Shown here: one piece after another, positions 21,484 through 35,391 of the stretch | Numbering within the stretch: position 1 is the first letter of the stretch | Layout of the letters: each line of letters starts with the position of its first letter | DNA from: Neelides folsomi | Lineage: Eukaryota > Arthropoda > Collembola > Neelipleona > Neelidae | DNA: 43,405 nucleotides | Assembly: GCA_034687125.1 (NCBI GenBank) | Contig: JAQGBZ010000477.1 | Coordinates: 1-43,405 of the forward strand | Reading direction: 5' to 3' | Notes under the pieces: generated by a model | What the model saw: only the letters and a program-made list of their open reading frames with translations | Database searches by the model: none | What the model was told of the DNA's origin: nothing | Program-made: the position numbers and the translations under genes

Positions 21484-23941
21484 TTAAGCTTTCTTAAAGA
21501 AAGTAATTTCTGAAGTGTGGCGAGATGGAGCAAATAAAGTCGAACATCTCCCATACGTTCCAGGTGAGTTTATGGGTCGTTGGTGGATCCAAGGATTTGG
21601 GAGATTTTGAATCATTGTCGGGGATCTGAACAACGGCGGGGCATCTCCTCTAAAACACCATGATTCGGGTCGAGGGCGAGTTCGAGTGTCGACGGGTATT
21701 GAATAGCCGGTTGCAATGGAAGATCTCGAACGTGACGTTCCTCCACCTTGCCTCCACGGATTGTTCATAAAGTCATTGAGTGTCATTGTGGATCTTTCTT
21801 TGCGTCGGACGACTTGGTCGAATTGTTTGAGCGCCTCCTCGTCCACATAATCCTCGTCGTCTTCTTCATCAAGAAGGGGAGAATATTGACTTCTTGATTT
21901 GGATTGACTATTTTTTCGATTGCTTTTCTCCTTCCCTGGGCTTGCATTTCCGCTGCTATTGTCTCCGAAGGTAGAGTTGGACTTGGACGAAGCCGTGGTC
22001 GAGGGCGATCCTTGACTCTTTTTCGAAATAAGGGATCCATTTTTGGTTCGCACAGAGCTTGGATTATGGATTTCTCGCAAAGCTCTCCTGCGTTCTTTGC
22101 TCGTGTAGATGCACTCCTAATAAATTATTTTAAAAATTAAAAATTTTATTTTATAAGGTTAAATAATTTAGAAGAAAGGGACAAAAATGTTTTATCAGAA
22201 CAATTTCTTCACCAGTCTATATCAAACTTATATACAATATATCTTAGGTTTGTTTCAAATTAAGTACACATATTATATTCAACTAATTAATAATTTTAGA
22301 CTAATGCATTACTTTAAGTATTTAAGTATTTTGGATGTCTTAACTTCTTTAAGTGTGCTTTACCTGTAGGAGAGTGTACCATTGGTGGAGTGACTCATAA
22401 TTATCACTAAGAACACGAAGAAGGATCCTTGACTCTTGGGGTAGGACGAGTGCAATCATCGGCCCACTCCGCCGGTTCTCCCATTCCACATCCTCAATCT
22501 CAGCAAGTCGTAACTGCAATTACCACACCCATCATTTAACTCATTCCCGACCAAATCTTAGGTTTACCAGGATTACCTTAAAGATGAAGCTTCCCATGTC
22601 CGAGAGACGAACGCCTGAGCGATGGACACTCGTCGTCCTCCGGAAACAGTGAAGATAGTCGCGTGTGAGAATGAAGAACCGCTCCTTCCACCGAGACCAC
22701 AACCGCTCTCGTTGTTGGAGTAAAACGCCCTTCTTGACCGCTGGCGGGTCACCCCAAATGTTGCACTCGCTCTCTTTCTCCTCCCCCCATACTGACTGCT
22801 CCACCCGCTCACGTCCGAGTTCCCAACCACGCACAAAGTGAGGCATCTGCAAAATCCAATTGTCATTTAAATCATCTAAATTCATTCATTTTATTTTTAT
22901 GACAATGTGAGAAAAAGAATAACAGCATGAGGACATTTAGATGCAAATTCCCACACGCATGGACTGCGAATCGGAAAACTTTCCTTTTTATTCCCTCGTT
23001 CCTTTCAATCTTCACATAAACCCAATGACAACAATTAAAGTCATAACGGTTTAAGAAGTTTTGCACTAAAGTTTTATAAGAACTTTACATAGACTTTTAC
23101 ATGAATGCTTAACATGAATGTCCCACTTAACACTTCTACACGCGTTGAGAGAAGGATGGAACTAATTGTAAATTGTCAGCTTTTGTGGGAACTTGGAGCA
23201 GGATAAGAATTTAAATCTTGCATTCAACTTGCATTCAAGTACTTGGATTACTAAAAGTGCTTATTATACTCCACTAATGCACTCCATCTTGGTCATTAAG
23301 CGACGGATAATTAATAATCAGGAATCTCGTCATGAACTAATCATAGATGAAAGAAATGATATCAAATTCAACTCATGCGGCTAAAAGTCGTCCTGCAGTG
23401 AGCCAAAGATTCAATAAATTATAGTAAAAGATAATACAACTTGTTATTAAAGGTTTCAATTTCTCGTTTCTGTCTCTCATGTTGAAAGGCATGAAGGGGT
23501 CATTTCAAAGAATAATCATTGCAATTACAGGTACTCGTTGTAGTAAAATACACAATAAATTACCAACATGGAATACGATACTTATGCATGAATAATAGTT
23601 AAATATTTCTAATATATAATTGTGTAAAGTCAAGTGTTAAAACAATATAGTGCCAATTACAAGTTGTACTTTTTTCACCAAATGTGCGATTAAAATTGTC
23701 TTACATCAGGATGGCCCTCCCAAAAGGTAGACGTCGCAATTGAGATTCGCTTCGGGTTCAATGTGACCACTTCTCTTGGAATGTGCATCCTTTGACATGT
23801 TCCCATCAGTGACGTTGTTCTCTTTGGCGGGAGTGGCGGCGGGACTTCAGGTGGCGGAGGGACGGGGAGACCGCCGACTAAAAGGCGGTTCCCTGTCCCA
23901 GGACTAATCGTGTATGACGGTTTTCTCTTATTACTATTCAT
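21484..23941 (-). CDS. PH-domain protein with proline-rich N-terminus, 4 exons
   Basis: Minus-strand exons are 23941-23705, 22846-22577, 22513-22364 and 22116-21484: 1290 nt, 429 residues, all junctions in phase 0. Residues 1-79 hold a proline-rich SH3/WW-ligand-like run (VPPPPEVPPPLPPKR). A pleckstrin homology domain spans about 115-220. It opens with VKKGVLLQQRERLWSRWKER and FFILTRDYLHCFRR, the basic beta1-beta2 loop that usually contacts phosphoinositides. It closes with the invariant helix Trp in SLHQWYTLLQ (about residue 214). The C-terminal 200 residues are Ser/Lys-rich, then strongly acidic (LLDEEDDEDYVDEEALKQF), then Arg/Pro-rich, and look disordered. No catalytic domain is present, so an adaptor or scaffold role at membranes is likely. 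I do not recognise the orthologue. An in-frame TAA precedes the ATG, and a 5' UTR acceptor (TTGTTTCAG) lies at 23978-23976, so a non-coding first exon lies further right. Confidence 0.85.
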
Positions 23942-23975
23942 CTCGATTTTTTAGTTAATCGCTCGAATCAAAGAC

Positions 23976-26900
23976 CTGAAACAATAGAAAGCGACTCTTA
24001 TTATTTTTTAATGTTTTTTCGATGTTTTCTCAAATTGAAGCTTTTCAAATTGTCAAATGCGTGTAATGAGGAAAATCCAATTTCAAGTTCAATTTGTAAT
24101 TTGAGTTCACCCTTGCTGAACAATTGAACTCTGTGCAATTGAGCCTTATAATACAATTAAAGCTCATGGGAGCATTATCATGCAATTGAGCCACAGTCAC
24201 TCGATGTTGAGTTCTGAGAGTGCATGATGAGAGAATTGAGATGCAATTTATGTCAATTTACTTTTTCATCTCTTTGTCCTATATATTGGAGCAGAGGAAG
24301 TGGGTTACAAATTACAATCCTTGTATATATTTCTGTGCTTTTAAGATAGGGAAAATGTAGATTGGAATCTGCATGGAATGCAGTAGGTGGAAACAGAGCG
24401 AATCTAAATAAATATGCTAATAATTATACGAGTTAAGATCGAGGGGATTGATAGGGCAGATAAAAGAGAAATGAATCTCCATCTCAGCTACCTCCAATTT
24501 CCTATCTTTGTTATTGCAAGAGTGGAACGGATTGAAATGGGCTTAAGGAAAAAACTGTGTTTTGAGATTCACTTCATCACCCACTCCTTCCAATTCATCT
24601 TCTCACCAACTCGTAAAAATGCAAGGGGAGTCTTAAAGAAAATAATGAGGAAGTCTATTTTTCTTTGCTACTCGTTTCTCAATGATGAACTTATTCAGGC
24701 TGACAGGAAGGACCATACCTTTTTTACGTGTTCATTATCTCTTCCCCAATTACTTCGATGCCAGCAAAGGGCTTTTTTTGTAATGGGCGCTTAAGTTGGT
24801 CAACGTCGTGAGCCCGTAAGAAAAACAATAGATCACATTCCTTCTAATAAACTTTTCTTTTTAATTCAATTGATTGACATCATTTAAAGAACTCGTCCAA
24901 CTCGAACTCAATTTGTTTCTTTAACACGAAGAGCTCATAAGCTACCAGTAGAGGAAGATTTATAATCAGTTTCTCCTCGTCCTCCTCGAATCAACAAATG
25001 TTAAAAAGTGTAAACTAAGAAGAAGAGAAAAAGATGATCTAAAGCTGTTTGCCATGAATAACTCTCAAAGGGCTCATTTAATTATTCGGATGACAAAGTC
25101 GTCAGGACAGGAGGTTTAATTAAAAAATAAATAAAAGAGCGCGAGAAGGTCGCGAGGGGACATTTTGATGCCAATTCATATTTGTGTGAGGGGATAAATC
25201 AAAAGAGAAAAACTCGTTTTCCTTAATGAGGAGTAAAGAGAGACGGAAATGAAGGCGTGTTCTTCATCCCTCCACCCCATTACTCCGAGGAAGGATTAGG
25301 GACAAGAAAGAGAGACAAAAGGATTTCAGAAGAAGAAATTTCCTCCTCGTATTTACATCTTCCCTTTGGAATTGGGAATGGGAAGGAGAGGAATTTAAAC
25401 TACTTTTACGATCCCATTTACCTGGATCCGACTCCTCCGAGCTCATTTGGAATCTAATCTTAACGCGAGTCAATTACTTCAACAGTTACAGTTTCTGAGG
25501 CTGAGTCTCAAAGACTCTGTGAGCAGAGAAGAGCTAATTATAAAAGGCGATTCACTCCACCATGAACGCATGCAGGGAATCAAAGTTAACCAAGGAAGCT
25601 TCAAACAAACTCTAACTCTGCAGTTAGCAGAGTTAAAAAGCTTGAGAGCTTCCAAGTAAAGAGACCTTAAAAGAGAGAGACACACTACTGATAACTTTGT
25701 AATCTTATAAATACTATTTATAATATGTATACCAAGGTAGGTATAGGCACAGATTGTATGGAAAGATTGGGTAAAAAAAGAGTTTAAAAAGAGTCGACCA
25801 GCGTCTTGGTTCAACAACGTCTCGTTACACTTCATCCCTCTGAGGGAAAATAAAGGCAACGGGGCTCAACGCTGTGGCTCACAAAAAGGAGTGAATGATT
25901 CAACATTTGGGGAAAGAAACGGTTTATGGGGTTCAGTTCTCCCTAATTCCTCTGCGCTCACCGAAGGCTCACACACTCGCCCAATCCAATTATTTATCCT
26001 CACCTCTTCAATTATTCACCTTCCCACCACCACCGCCGGAAAAACAATGAGGAATGGACTCGAGGAGGAAACCAAGAAAGGAACGGAACACCAAATCAAC
26101 CAATCCATTTTAATGGACTTTGACAAAACCGAGGGTGACGCCGGTGAGAAAAAGGACAAATTCCACGGATTCCTCAATTCCTTTATAAATAAATATAGGC
26201 CTAGTTGTATTATTGAACAATTGACAAATTGAAAAGGAGACTTTTATCACTACTTTGTATTATTACACCTTTAAGGTTGGCTTTTAAAGGATTAAAGTCC
26301 AATCTGCTCCAGAAGGAATGAATGACTCATTCATTATCCATTGCATCAACATTGGTTTTAAGTTAAAATATTTATATAGGATTACTTTTATGTTGAGTTA
26401 TAAGTATTCATAGGGTTCGTATATTTATAAATTTCATTACAACGCAGCATGGCGCCTTGAGGTTCGGCTCGTTAAATTTAATTATTTTCATTATGAATAT
26501 GAATTCTGAAGTGAGTCATTGGGCTTGGATTTACAATTTGACAAAACAAGCTAAGAGTCGGAATTAGGTAAGAAAAATAAATAGGGGCTTAAATCCCTTT
26601 TGACTCATTTTAATGCGAATAAATGAGCTTGAGGAGATGAATGTAGAAATGAGAGAAATGGGATATGAGAGAATTATGACAGCTTGAGGAAATTATTTAT
26701 CTGTTTGTACACTTCTTAATCTCCAACCGGTTCCCTTAATAAAAGGTGCCTTAATGAAACAAAAGAAGGGAAGAGAAAGAGTCGGATTTAGCCGTTGGAG
26801 TGGGAGGAGATTTATGAAAATGGGAGGAAAACAAAAGAAATCTTCTTGAAGATATCAGATATGTTTATTGTTCAATTTTGGCACATTGTTCTCCTCACTT

Positions 26901-29900
26901 CATCTCAGGTTTCTAATTAAATGAACGACCTGCAGCCCATTTCAAGTTTTCACTATTAAATATGTTAAAATTCCACTAATAATAGATTATGAGGAAACCC
27001 GCACTTGTTTGAATAACCAACTTCTTAGCTCACTTTCAATAATGAATAGTTTACAAAAATGATCTTTGTGCAGATTGAGAGCATTATGGTGATTTTGAGC
27101 ATCTTATAAAGAAAGTGATGTGGACTGATGATAATGGGAGTGAAGAATGAGAAGTTAATAAGTGGATTCGAGAGAGCGTTACGCGTACTTTTAATCATTA
27201 CTCTAAACACTTTCAAGTTTCCATTAGAGGATTTATGGAAGTAAAAGCTCGTTTTGCAATTAAGTTAGCTCAATCTGACTTCGTTGCTCTCCACCTTTTA
27301 TAACTCGGCCGTATCTCATCCAAGTTATTTCATTTCTCGAATTCAACCACTTTAAATTCAATAGTTAAATTCATTCACGTTCGCAAAAATGTTTCCATAT
27401 CTCAAGTCATAAAGGTGAATGGCTGCGGCAATGGAAAGGGCAAAAGGTTCATTTATATTACTTATGGGCGAGAGTCCTTCTTAATTCTCAATTCGGTCTC
27501 CTTTAACTCCTTTAGCTTTGTGAGTGTCCATTATTGGTTCATTAGTATTCAAGTGGAGCTTTGGAGTTCTGTGATGAAATGCCTTCCAATGGTTTACCAA
27601 TTTAACCAACCGCCTTTTATTCTCTTAAGGAGGATGAATAAGATGCAAAAGGAGGGACAAAGGTGTGAAAATGATAGATTCTTAAATAAGAGAAGACGGC
27701 TATTGTTCCTAATTGAGCTAATCCGTTCTTTTTTGTCAACCAAACTTTCCTTCTTTAACTCCTCGGCCACTCACGTTTAAATTGAGCCCAATTACTTGGA
27801 TCTCCTTAATGGTCTCCATTAATTGGGAAATGAAGTATTGGACTGTAGGAGGAATTATAAGATCTTAATCCCTCGCACCTCACGCTTCTTACGCAAGAGA
27901 AATCCTGACGTTCCACGACAAACCTTACGAGCACACATTCGGAGTTAAGCATTATTAAACCTCGCTCATCATCTTTATCTCCACTTGTATGGTTGGGGCT
28001 CTGGCTCTTTATTATCCCACTTGTGGTGAGGAATCAGAAGGTTGAAATATTATTTGCACAAGATTGAAATTCGTGCTCGTTTGGCAATGCATTACAAAGC
28101 CAATATTACAAGCTTTGTGTGTAATATTTAACTGTACGAGTGTGCAAAGATTTATTTGGTAAATATAAACTTACGCACTACATATTTTCAAGAAAAGGAT
28201 TCTCCGTTTGTGCTTTATCTTTCTTCCCCATTTTACCTTCCCAATTGAGAAGTGTCTTGTGTAAAGGAAAATACAAGGCGTTATGTTACTCCCATTCAAC
28301 ACCGATTTATTGTTCCCTTATTTGTCATCTCAAATATTTTTACCTTCCTTTTATCCAATCCTTTTGCCAAATACGTTTGCCAAATGCTTTAACAAATACT
28401 TTTACAAAATAAGACAGTTAATTCCAATGACTCAAGTTTCCTAAAATTGCCATTCTCTGATTTAACAACAATTTTGACTTTTCCTCTTATCTGTTCCTGT
28501 TCTCATTATTCATTTTTATCTGAACCAATTGGCTATAACTGGACTTGGACTTCCTTTACGTTGATTAGTAGTTCAAGTTTCTTTATAGGTATTTGCGTAA
28601 TTTAAAGGTCTATATTTAATCCACTCTTTGAAATTGACTTTTAAAATTTTCCATTGGCAAGAGCAAGCAAGACATTTGAATAGAAGAAAACTGATTCCGT
28701 AATGGGATTTGTGATTTGACATTCGTAATAGGAGGAAAACCATTGAGAAATGATTTCTTTTAATAGGCAGGAAACGGGGAGGGAAAATGCCGTGTTGTGA
28801 AGGAAGATAATGATAAGCCAGTGAGTGAGGCGAACACTTTTACATAGAAAACCATGCACTTTATATGCTTTGATATTTATAAGTATGACTTTCGTATTTT
28901 AAACCCACCAAATATCGTGTGTTGTTGATTTATCAAATGTAGTTTTTCATATGCCAAAGTTAAAACTTTATGCTTACCGTCAAAAATTCACCATAATATG
29001 TATAATACATTTAAAAGTCTCCAAATCTGATGTTTATTATTTATAATACATATAAATGTACAAAATGTATATGCTAAGCATTGCTCAAGAGCATGCTTTT
29101 GGTGATTGTGGTATATGCGGGGTTGTATCAAGGATTTTGAGATACTTCCTATAAACAAGAAGTATGGTTTGGATATCCCATTCGGAGTAAAACAAAACAT
29201 TTTTTTATCCAAAAGGGGAGGAATGCAGAAAACCGAGACGGAGTTGGATAAAAAACTCAGGTTGGATTTGTTCAACGATCCTTCTGATTCAGATCGGACT
29301 AACTATGCAACCTAAATATACACATTATGTACTTATTATTTATGCCACATATAATCAAATGACCCTTTAGCGGAGCACGAGTTAATAGGAGAAGTCCAGT
29401 GGCCCCGGCACACGCGATTTACGAGGGAATTAAGGAAAAGGGACAATTGTTAACATACTTAAACTAAAAACTCACCAATCATTTGGAGAGGAACAAAGGT
29501 CCCATTTTTGGTCTTGAGAGACTCGGACTCAAATTCCACATGAATTATGAATGAATGAATGAGAAGTTCTCTCTGCTGGGTCTCAGCGTATTTCCAATTG
29601 CAAGGATAAAACTTTTACACGTGTTCCTTCTCTCTTGAAGCCTTCTTTAACCTCACGGCACTTGATTTATTTTCCTCTCCTTGTCTCACTCTCCCTTACA
29701 TGGTCACTGGGAAATTGTCACAACGTTTGATGGCTAATGTTCGATTAATTTGAATCAAAGTTAAATTCTTTAACAATGCTCCAACTTGTTTAATATTGTT
29801 TAATGATGCATAGTGCTTAATGGCCAAATTTCGTTAATAATGATTTTAATGATCAAGCACTGTGGATAATAAAACTTCTTGAATATGACTAAGCTTTGTT

Positions 29901-30229
29901 GATATTAATAAAACTTGATAGTGGGCTTTAAACTCCTTAATAATGGAACTTATTAAATGAGCGAATGATAAACAAGGAGTAATAAAGTCACAAATAACAA
30001 TGACACATAAATTGTTCAACTTTAAACGACTCTACTTTTGATCCTTAAAGGAGGTGTGGGGCTTGAAGTGGAAATGGTTAATAATTCCTCCTATTGTCTT
30101 AAATCACAGCGAGGAGAAGTTGAGAAGGAGATTCCTTCGGATTCCCCTTGTAAAGGAGGAAAGGGTGAATCGAGATGGGGATTGATAATACGAATCTTTG
30201 ACTACTTTGGCTTGACCCAGAGAGTTTAA
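23976..30229. other. Left half of a 13.5-kb gene-poor block
   Basis: No splice-consistent coding sequence with family resemblance was found on either strand. The sequence looks less AT-rich than the rest of the window and is full of purine-rich strings (GGAGGA, GAGAGA). Open frames of 60-126 codons occur on both strands but are mutually overlapping, of odd composition and unrecognised. The block lies between the 3' end of the sphingomyelinase gene and the 5' UTR acceptor of the PH-domain gene, so it probably contains the PH gene's promoter and 5' UTR intron. Confidence 0.4.
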
Positions 30230-30470
30230 ATCTTGTTAGGATCTCGTTTCGACAGTTGCCGAATGACCAAGTGAACTCTGCCGAGTCTCTTCCTCACATT
30301 CTTCTTTATCTCAACGTCTCTCCTCCACCCGACTTGGTTCCCAAATGAGCAGATGAGGAGAACCACGCGAAGAGAACGAGGTGAGCGAGGGAGTTGGCGT
30401 TGCATGAGGGGTCCAACGACGTCGTTGATCAATTCCGCACCCGGCCGAGCTTAACCCACTCCTCTCGTAC
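30230..30470. promoter_or_regulatory. CpG-rich island within the gene-poor block
   Basis: CpG dinucleotides cluster here far more than in the neighbouring DNA. The centre contains a perfect 12-bp palindrome AACGACGTCGTT (30415-30426) with a CRE-like GACGTC core. It could be the promoter of the PH-domain gene on the minus strand, or an enhancer. No TATA/initiator pair is evident. Confidence 0.25.
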
Positions 30471-31580
30471 GTTACTTTTTCCTATACATTTCTCTACATT
30501 TTACCAACAATCGTGTAGAATCGAGTATAACCACTCGTGAGGCTTCTCTAGGGTTCAATTTTTCAATTTGTACCTTATACGGTATAGGCAGGTAATAGTG
30601 AGGAAGCTCTATGTAAGTAATACTATAACATCCCGAGGTGGCAGGTGTCAATTCCACACATCATTTCCCATTGTCTCTTTTTTGTCCTCTTCACACGTTC
30701 GATGGTTTAACGTCTCGAACTGTCGAATAAAAATATTTTCTCTTTTTAAAGGAAACGGAAAGAGCAATAAAGGATTTTAAGATTCTTTCAACCTCCTCCA
30801 TTTAACGTTTAATTTCCACGTTTTCACTATGTGTCAAAACGGTAGCCCAAACTGCGAAATAACAATTTACAAATTCCCACATGTGGAATCTCAAGTCGAC
30901 TTAAATAACTACGCAAGTATTATAATGTGCATTTTCAACAGTACAATGCGCAATGGGGAGATACGTGGAAAGGACGAGTTAAAATAATAATTCACTTTTA
31001 TTGCGAGATGTCACTTAAAGAAAACCTGACAAGTCAAGCGGATAAAAAATGACATGTTTTTAGACAACGGCTTGTGTTCTTTATCATATTTGTATATTTA
31101 GTCATTCAAATATTTCTTTTCAGACTTTTCAGACGCCCCTATTCTGTCCACAGTTTGAGTGTTGTTTTATAATCTTACAATGAAAGGGAATGAAAAGAAT
31201 GTGGGTTCTGAAGAGACACATTCATGCCTTTAGAGATGACGTTCAAAGTTACAATATTTGCTGTCTGTTGATAATAACCTCAGACTGTGCATTTTTCACA
31301 AATGATAAGAATTTGGCAAATATGGAATGAGTAAATGAAATGACTAAAAATGCAAAAATGTGCATGTCCAAGTAAAAAGTACAAATATAAGTAACATAGA
31401 CATTATTAAAAGTTTGAATGTGCGCCTCATTGTGAAATAATTGGAAGGATGAGAAGTGCGGAGTTATGGAATAAATAAATTGAAGGAAAATGACAATATT
31501 CACAGGGGTTTCCTTTTCAACTTTTGTTTCACTTCATTGGCCTCACAAGATGAAACACAAAAGAGTGGGAATAATCTCCG

Positions 31581-31752
31581 TATAAAATGAACCCACTCAC
31601 TCTCAGCCAACATCTTTTCTCCCATTGAGAGACAAAGGGACGTCTCGGATATAATGAACCATAACATTTACAGATTTGACTCAAAGCGAAACTTTGTGAC
31701 GAAACTGAAAAAATTTATTCGCAAAGTTCCTCTCGATCTGGAACAAATATAA
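31581..31752 (+). CDS. Candidate micro-gene: TATA box followed by a 32-codon reading frame
   Basis: TATAAAA at 31581-31587 is followed 24 bp later by TCAG (31603-31606). An ATG at 31654 then opens a 32-codon frame ending at 31752. The peptide is basic and amphipathic-looking (KRNFVTKLKKFIRKVPLDL). No splice donor follows closely. It could be a real small peptide, the leader of a non-coding RNA, or chance. Confidence 0.2.
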
Positions 31753-34700
31753 TCAAATTTGACAAAGATATATTGCCAAAATTATACTTATCTTTAGTTA
31801 TACCCAACAAGTAAATAACTTGGAAAATATCAAGAACATAATATACACAAAATAATGTTTTCTGTAGATATATAAATTCCTTATATTTAAATAAGTATAA
31901 TAGTAATTCATTTGAATGTCATATAAAATAGAAAGATTTGTAAATTGTTCACTTTATGTTGGCTTGAATAGGTTGAACTATAGGAAAGTCAGTAAGTGAA
32001 GTGAAGAGCTAAAAGAGAGAGATATGTGAATAAGAAATTCACAAGTACAATTTGTTTGCTAATAAGTAATAACCCCATTGGGGTGGAATAAATTATCATC
32101 TATTTATTTTCTACCTTGAGGTTCATTTCGAACCTTCTAATGACTCCCTACATTTCATTCGGACGGAGATTCGCCACAAGGAGAGAATCAAATGTTTTAC
32201 TCCGTTTGTAGTCAAAGTTTATTCACACTTCTCAGTAGCTCTCTTTTTCAATGAGGAGGATAATAGCGATAATTAATTAGGCAAAATTTGTCAGATGCCT
32301 CAAAGTGTTGGGCGTGAGAAGTTTTACTTTTTCCTTCCTTCAATGATTCCATTGATTAAAAAAGGAGCAGCTCGCTCCCAATATAAAAATGATCATGTCG
32401 GTATGATTTATATGAATAATATGAAGATTTTCTAGGCTAGGCTTGGGCTAGGCTCAGGCTACAATATGCTTCTTCTATCAAAATATGAATATACCTGGAA
32501 TGTTGTTATAAGGAGAACAATGCTTGAGCTATGATTCTTATTATGCTCGTCAGTTTAGGTCTCATAAAAGAATGTATGAGAATTTGATATTTGATGTTGC
32601 TGAGTCAGATTTCATTTTCTTCCCGGCGGTTCACGATCCATGTCCCACCGGCTCACCGTTCTACTAATCAACTCTCAACATTAAATAAAAGAAAACCACT
32701 GCGCGGTGTGATTTGAAAGAGATGTGGGTGAAATTTTGGTCCGCCAGACACGAACGACCACACAGGAGAAGACGAGAGAAGATTCCTTCCTTAATAACTC
32801 ACATCGCTTCCGATCATTCCCCTATTATCATCTTTTTTTCAAAACCCCATCAGATGATTCTCGTAGAAGAAAGTGGGTCGAAGGACCCCTACGAACGTCA
32901 AATTGATTCACTTTTAATGTTGTGGAGATGGAGAGATGAAGTGACAGTTTTCACTGTGGCATATGACTCTTATGATATGAGTAAAGAAGCTCAAGAATCT
33001 CTCCCCTGTTTGAATTAATTGGGAAGGAGATTGAAAGATGGGCGGCGGGGTCAACGTTTAATAATGTGAACTCAAGTTGTCCTTATTATTCTTTCACAAC
33101 TCTCACTTTGTATTTTCAATCTTCTCCATCTTCGGCTATTCTTAGAGGCAAACAAAAGCAAATTCTCATTTAGCTCTTGAAAGAGTTGAAAGGACGTGGA
33201 TGAGGAAATGGACGTCCTTTCTTATACACAAATTACACAGTTTTATTCAATTGAGGACTCCGCGATGACTTCGTGACTCAAACAGATATTTAAAATATGA
33301 ATCCATTCATTCGCACGTCCTAGCCTTTAAATCTTGTTCCAGTTTTTTTCAACCATTGTTATCTTTGCTCTAATCATCTTTGAGATTACGCATTAGATGA
33401 ATTTACAACATTTTCACTTGTTGTGGAAGAAGATCAAGAAAGATCATTATAATATTTTTTGATTAATAAAATCCTCCTCGCACCAGGGAATGAGAAAATT
33501 GATGAAAACGAGAGGTAATCGGAAAAGAATGGTAATTTCCAAATCCCATTTTCTCCCCATCGATCGTAAATATTCCGAAATCCAAAAGAAAATTCAAATT
33601 GTGTACAAATCTTGTAAGCCATAAATAAAGACAATAATTTACTTTCTTCTGCCGTGTGTATTTATTATTTAGTACTTGTACTTGTCCCTACATAGTAGAA
33701 ACAATTGGAAGATAATTATCTTCCTGTCTATCGGCCATCCTTTCATCACTTAATCAATCCGCTCATATGTAAATAATACGAGTGCAAATATGGCCGAATG
33801 CCATTAAAAAATCCAACACTCTCCTGATAGCTTTTTCTCTCTTCGGCTTTAAGGAGTTCATGACATCTCAATCAGCTATTTATACGTCGTAAAACGAGCT
33901 TCTTTCAAACCTCAAAGGGTTGAATGGGCCAGTTAGGCGGAATTGATCGAGATTTCCCTGGCAAGATAAAAAGATTACGTCCCATAAAAGTACACCTGTA
34001 ATTAGTTGACACTAATACAAGTCCCACACGAAATGGGGATTGGAGAACCGGAGGAAATGGAACTTGGAAGATTTAAATGAAATTAATAGTCATTCCATCT
34101 CATTAAGAGATGTAATCTCTCCAAGTCTCTGAAGATTCATCAATTGCCGCTCCTTAGCTTGTGGAGATAGGAAAGGAGCAAAAACATACATTTAAAGTAT
34201 ACTTTAAAGTTAAATACATATAAGAAATTGGGTTGTATAGGGAATACAAAATTCATATGTTTGGGCAAGAGAAACGTGAAATGATTGATAAGAGAGATTA
34301 AGTGGGGTGTGTGGGAGGAAACGAGAATTGATCTGAAGTGGCAAATTAAATATACAATTTGTTCTCCTCTTCCGAATTACCCAAGGGTTTTTAAGTAAAA
34401 AATAATCTAGTCAATCTCCATACACACCTGGGGACTCAAGGCGGGGTGTTGTTTGGGACGGCCAATTTGTCGCCCTTTGGTTCATTTAATATATTAAAGG
34501 AATGAGAGAGAATCTTTGGCCTACTTATTCCATTTATTTATTCATTAAGATGGCATTGACATTGACAGACATGGCAAAGCTCGTCGTTCTTCATTTCATC
34601 CCTTGCCCTTTCCGCATTAAATTACTGTCTTCCAGAATGATCAGAGAGACGCCGGGGAATGCGAAATCTCTAAATGAGATGATCAAATAGGAAAAGATGT

Positions 34701-35164
34701 GTAAAAGACGTGTAGTTGGAGCTATGTGAAGAACGAGAGGAATTTAGCCAACGAAAGCTTGCGAGAATTTCATTTCTACTTTTCAATGTTAATGAAATGT
34801 GTGTGGTTTCAATGGTTTGGAAAACAATTGAGTTGTCAATTTGCATCCTTAATCTTTAGATCCTTGAACCTCCCACATCACCCTCACAAGTCACCTTATT
34901 TGACTCTCTGAGCTCAAACGGAGTGTTGGAAAGAATGTTCACAACATTCTGGACATTTTTTAATTGGTGAATTATCAGCCGTGAAATTATGCAATTATTT
35001 TTAAATGGTCTGTTGTTTTATATTTGCACCATTTCTTAATTTAATGATTTAATATTCTGCACACGTAATGGTTCACAAATAAGAACATGAGGTTTTTATC
35101 CTTTAAATTAAATAAATAATAATTGCTCGTCGACTCACATTTTGGACATGTTGGTTTCCATTTT

Positions 35165-35391
35165 ACATGTACATGTACATGTGTACTTTCTTTAAAACAA
35201 ATCTGCTTTAGGTGATGAGAACGAAGATTTTTTAAGTGCTAATTAAACGTCATATTTATTTTCGGAACAAGCAATAGAACTATCTGAATAACTCATAGGA
35301 TATGCCCATCCTCATTATTCCAAGAATTAAAATTGATCATAACATGATTGAGGCTATAAATTGCAATCAAAGGGTGTGTGTGTGTGTGTGT
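35165..35391. repeat. Two microsatellites
   Basis: Three copies of the self-complementary hexamer ACATGT lie at 35165-35182, and nine copies of GT at 35374-35391. Both are simple repeats with no further feature. Confidence 0.85.

Noticed and set aside
21904..22140. Plus-strand and alternate-frame readings over the PH gene's last exon
   Set aside because: They are shadows of the spliced minus-strand PH-domain gene.
24414..24794. Plus-strand 126-codon frame in the gene-poor block
   Set aside because: No domain, no splice partners and no recognised similarity; length alone is not enough.
25479..25859. Minus-strand 126-codon frame
   Set aside because: Unrecognised, overlapped by frames on the other strand, with Leu/Ser-rich composition expected from purine-rich DNA read in reverse.
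29106..29315. Plus-strand 69-codon frame, fairly protein-like
   Set aside because: Considered as an exon, but there is no convincing acceptor or donor and no neighbour exon; a minus-strand frame overlaps it.
32713..33018. Two overlapping plus-strand frames (101 and 60 codons)
   Set aside because: Different frames over the same bases with no family resemblance; treated as chance.
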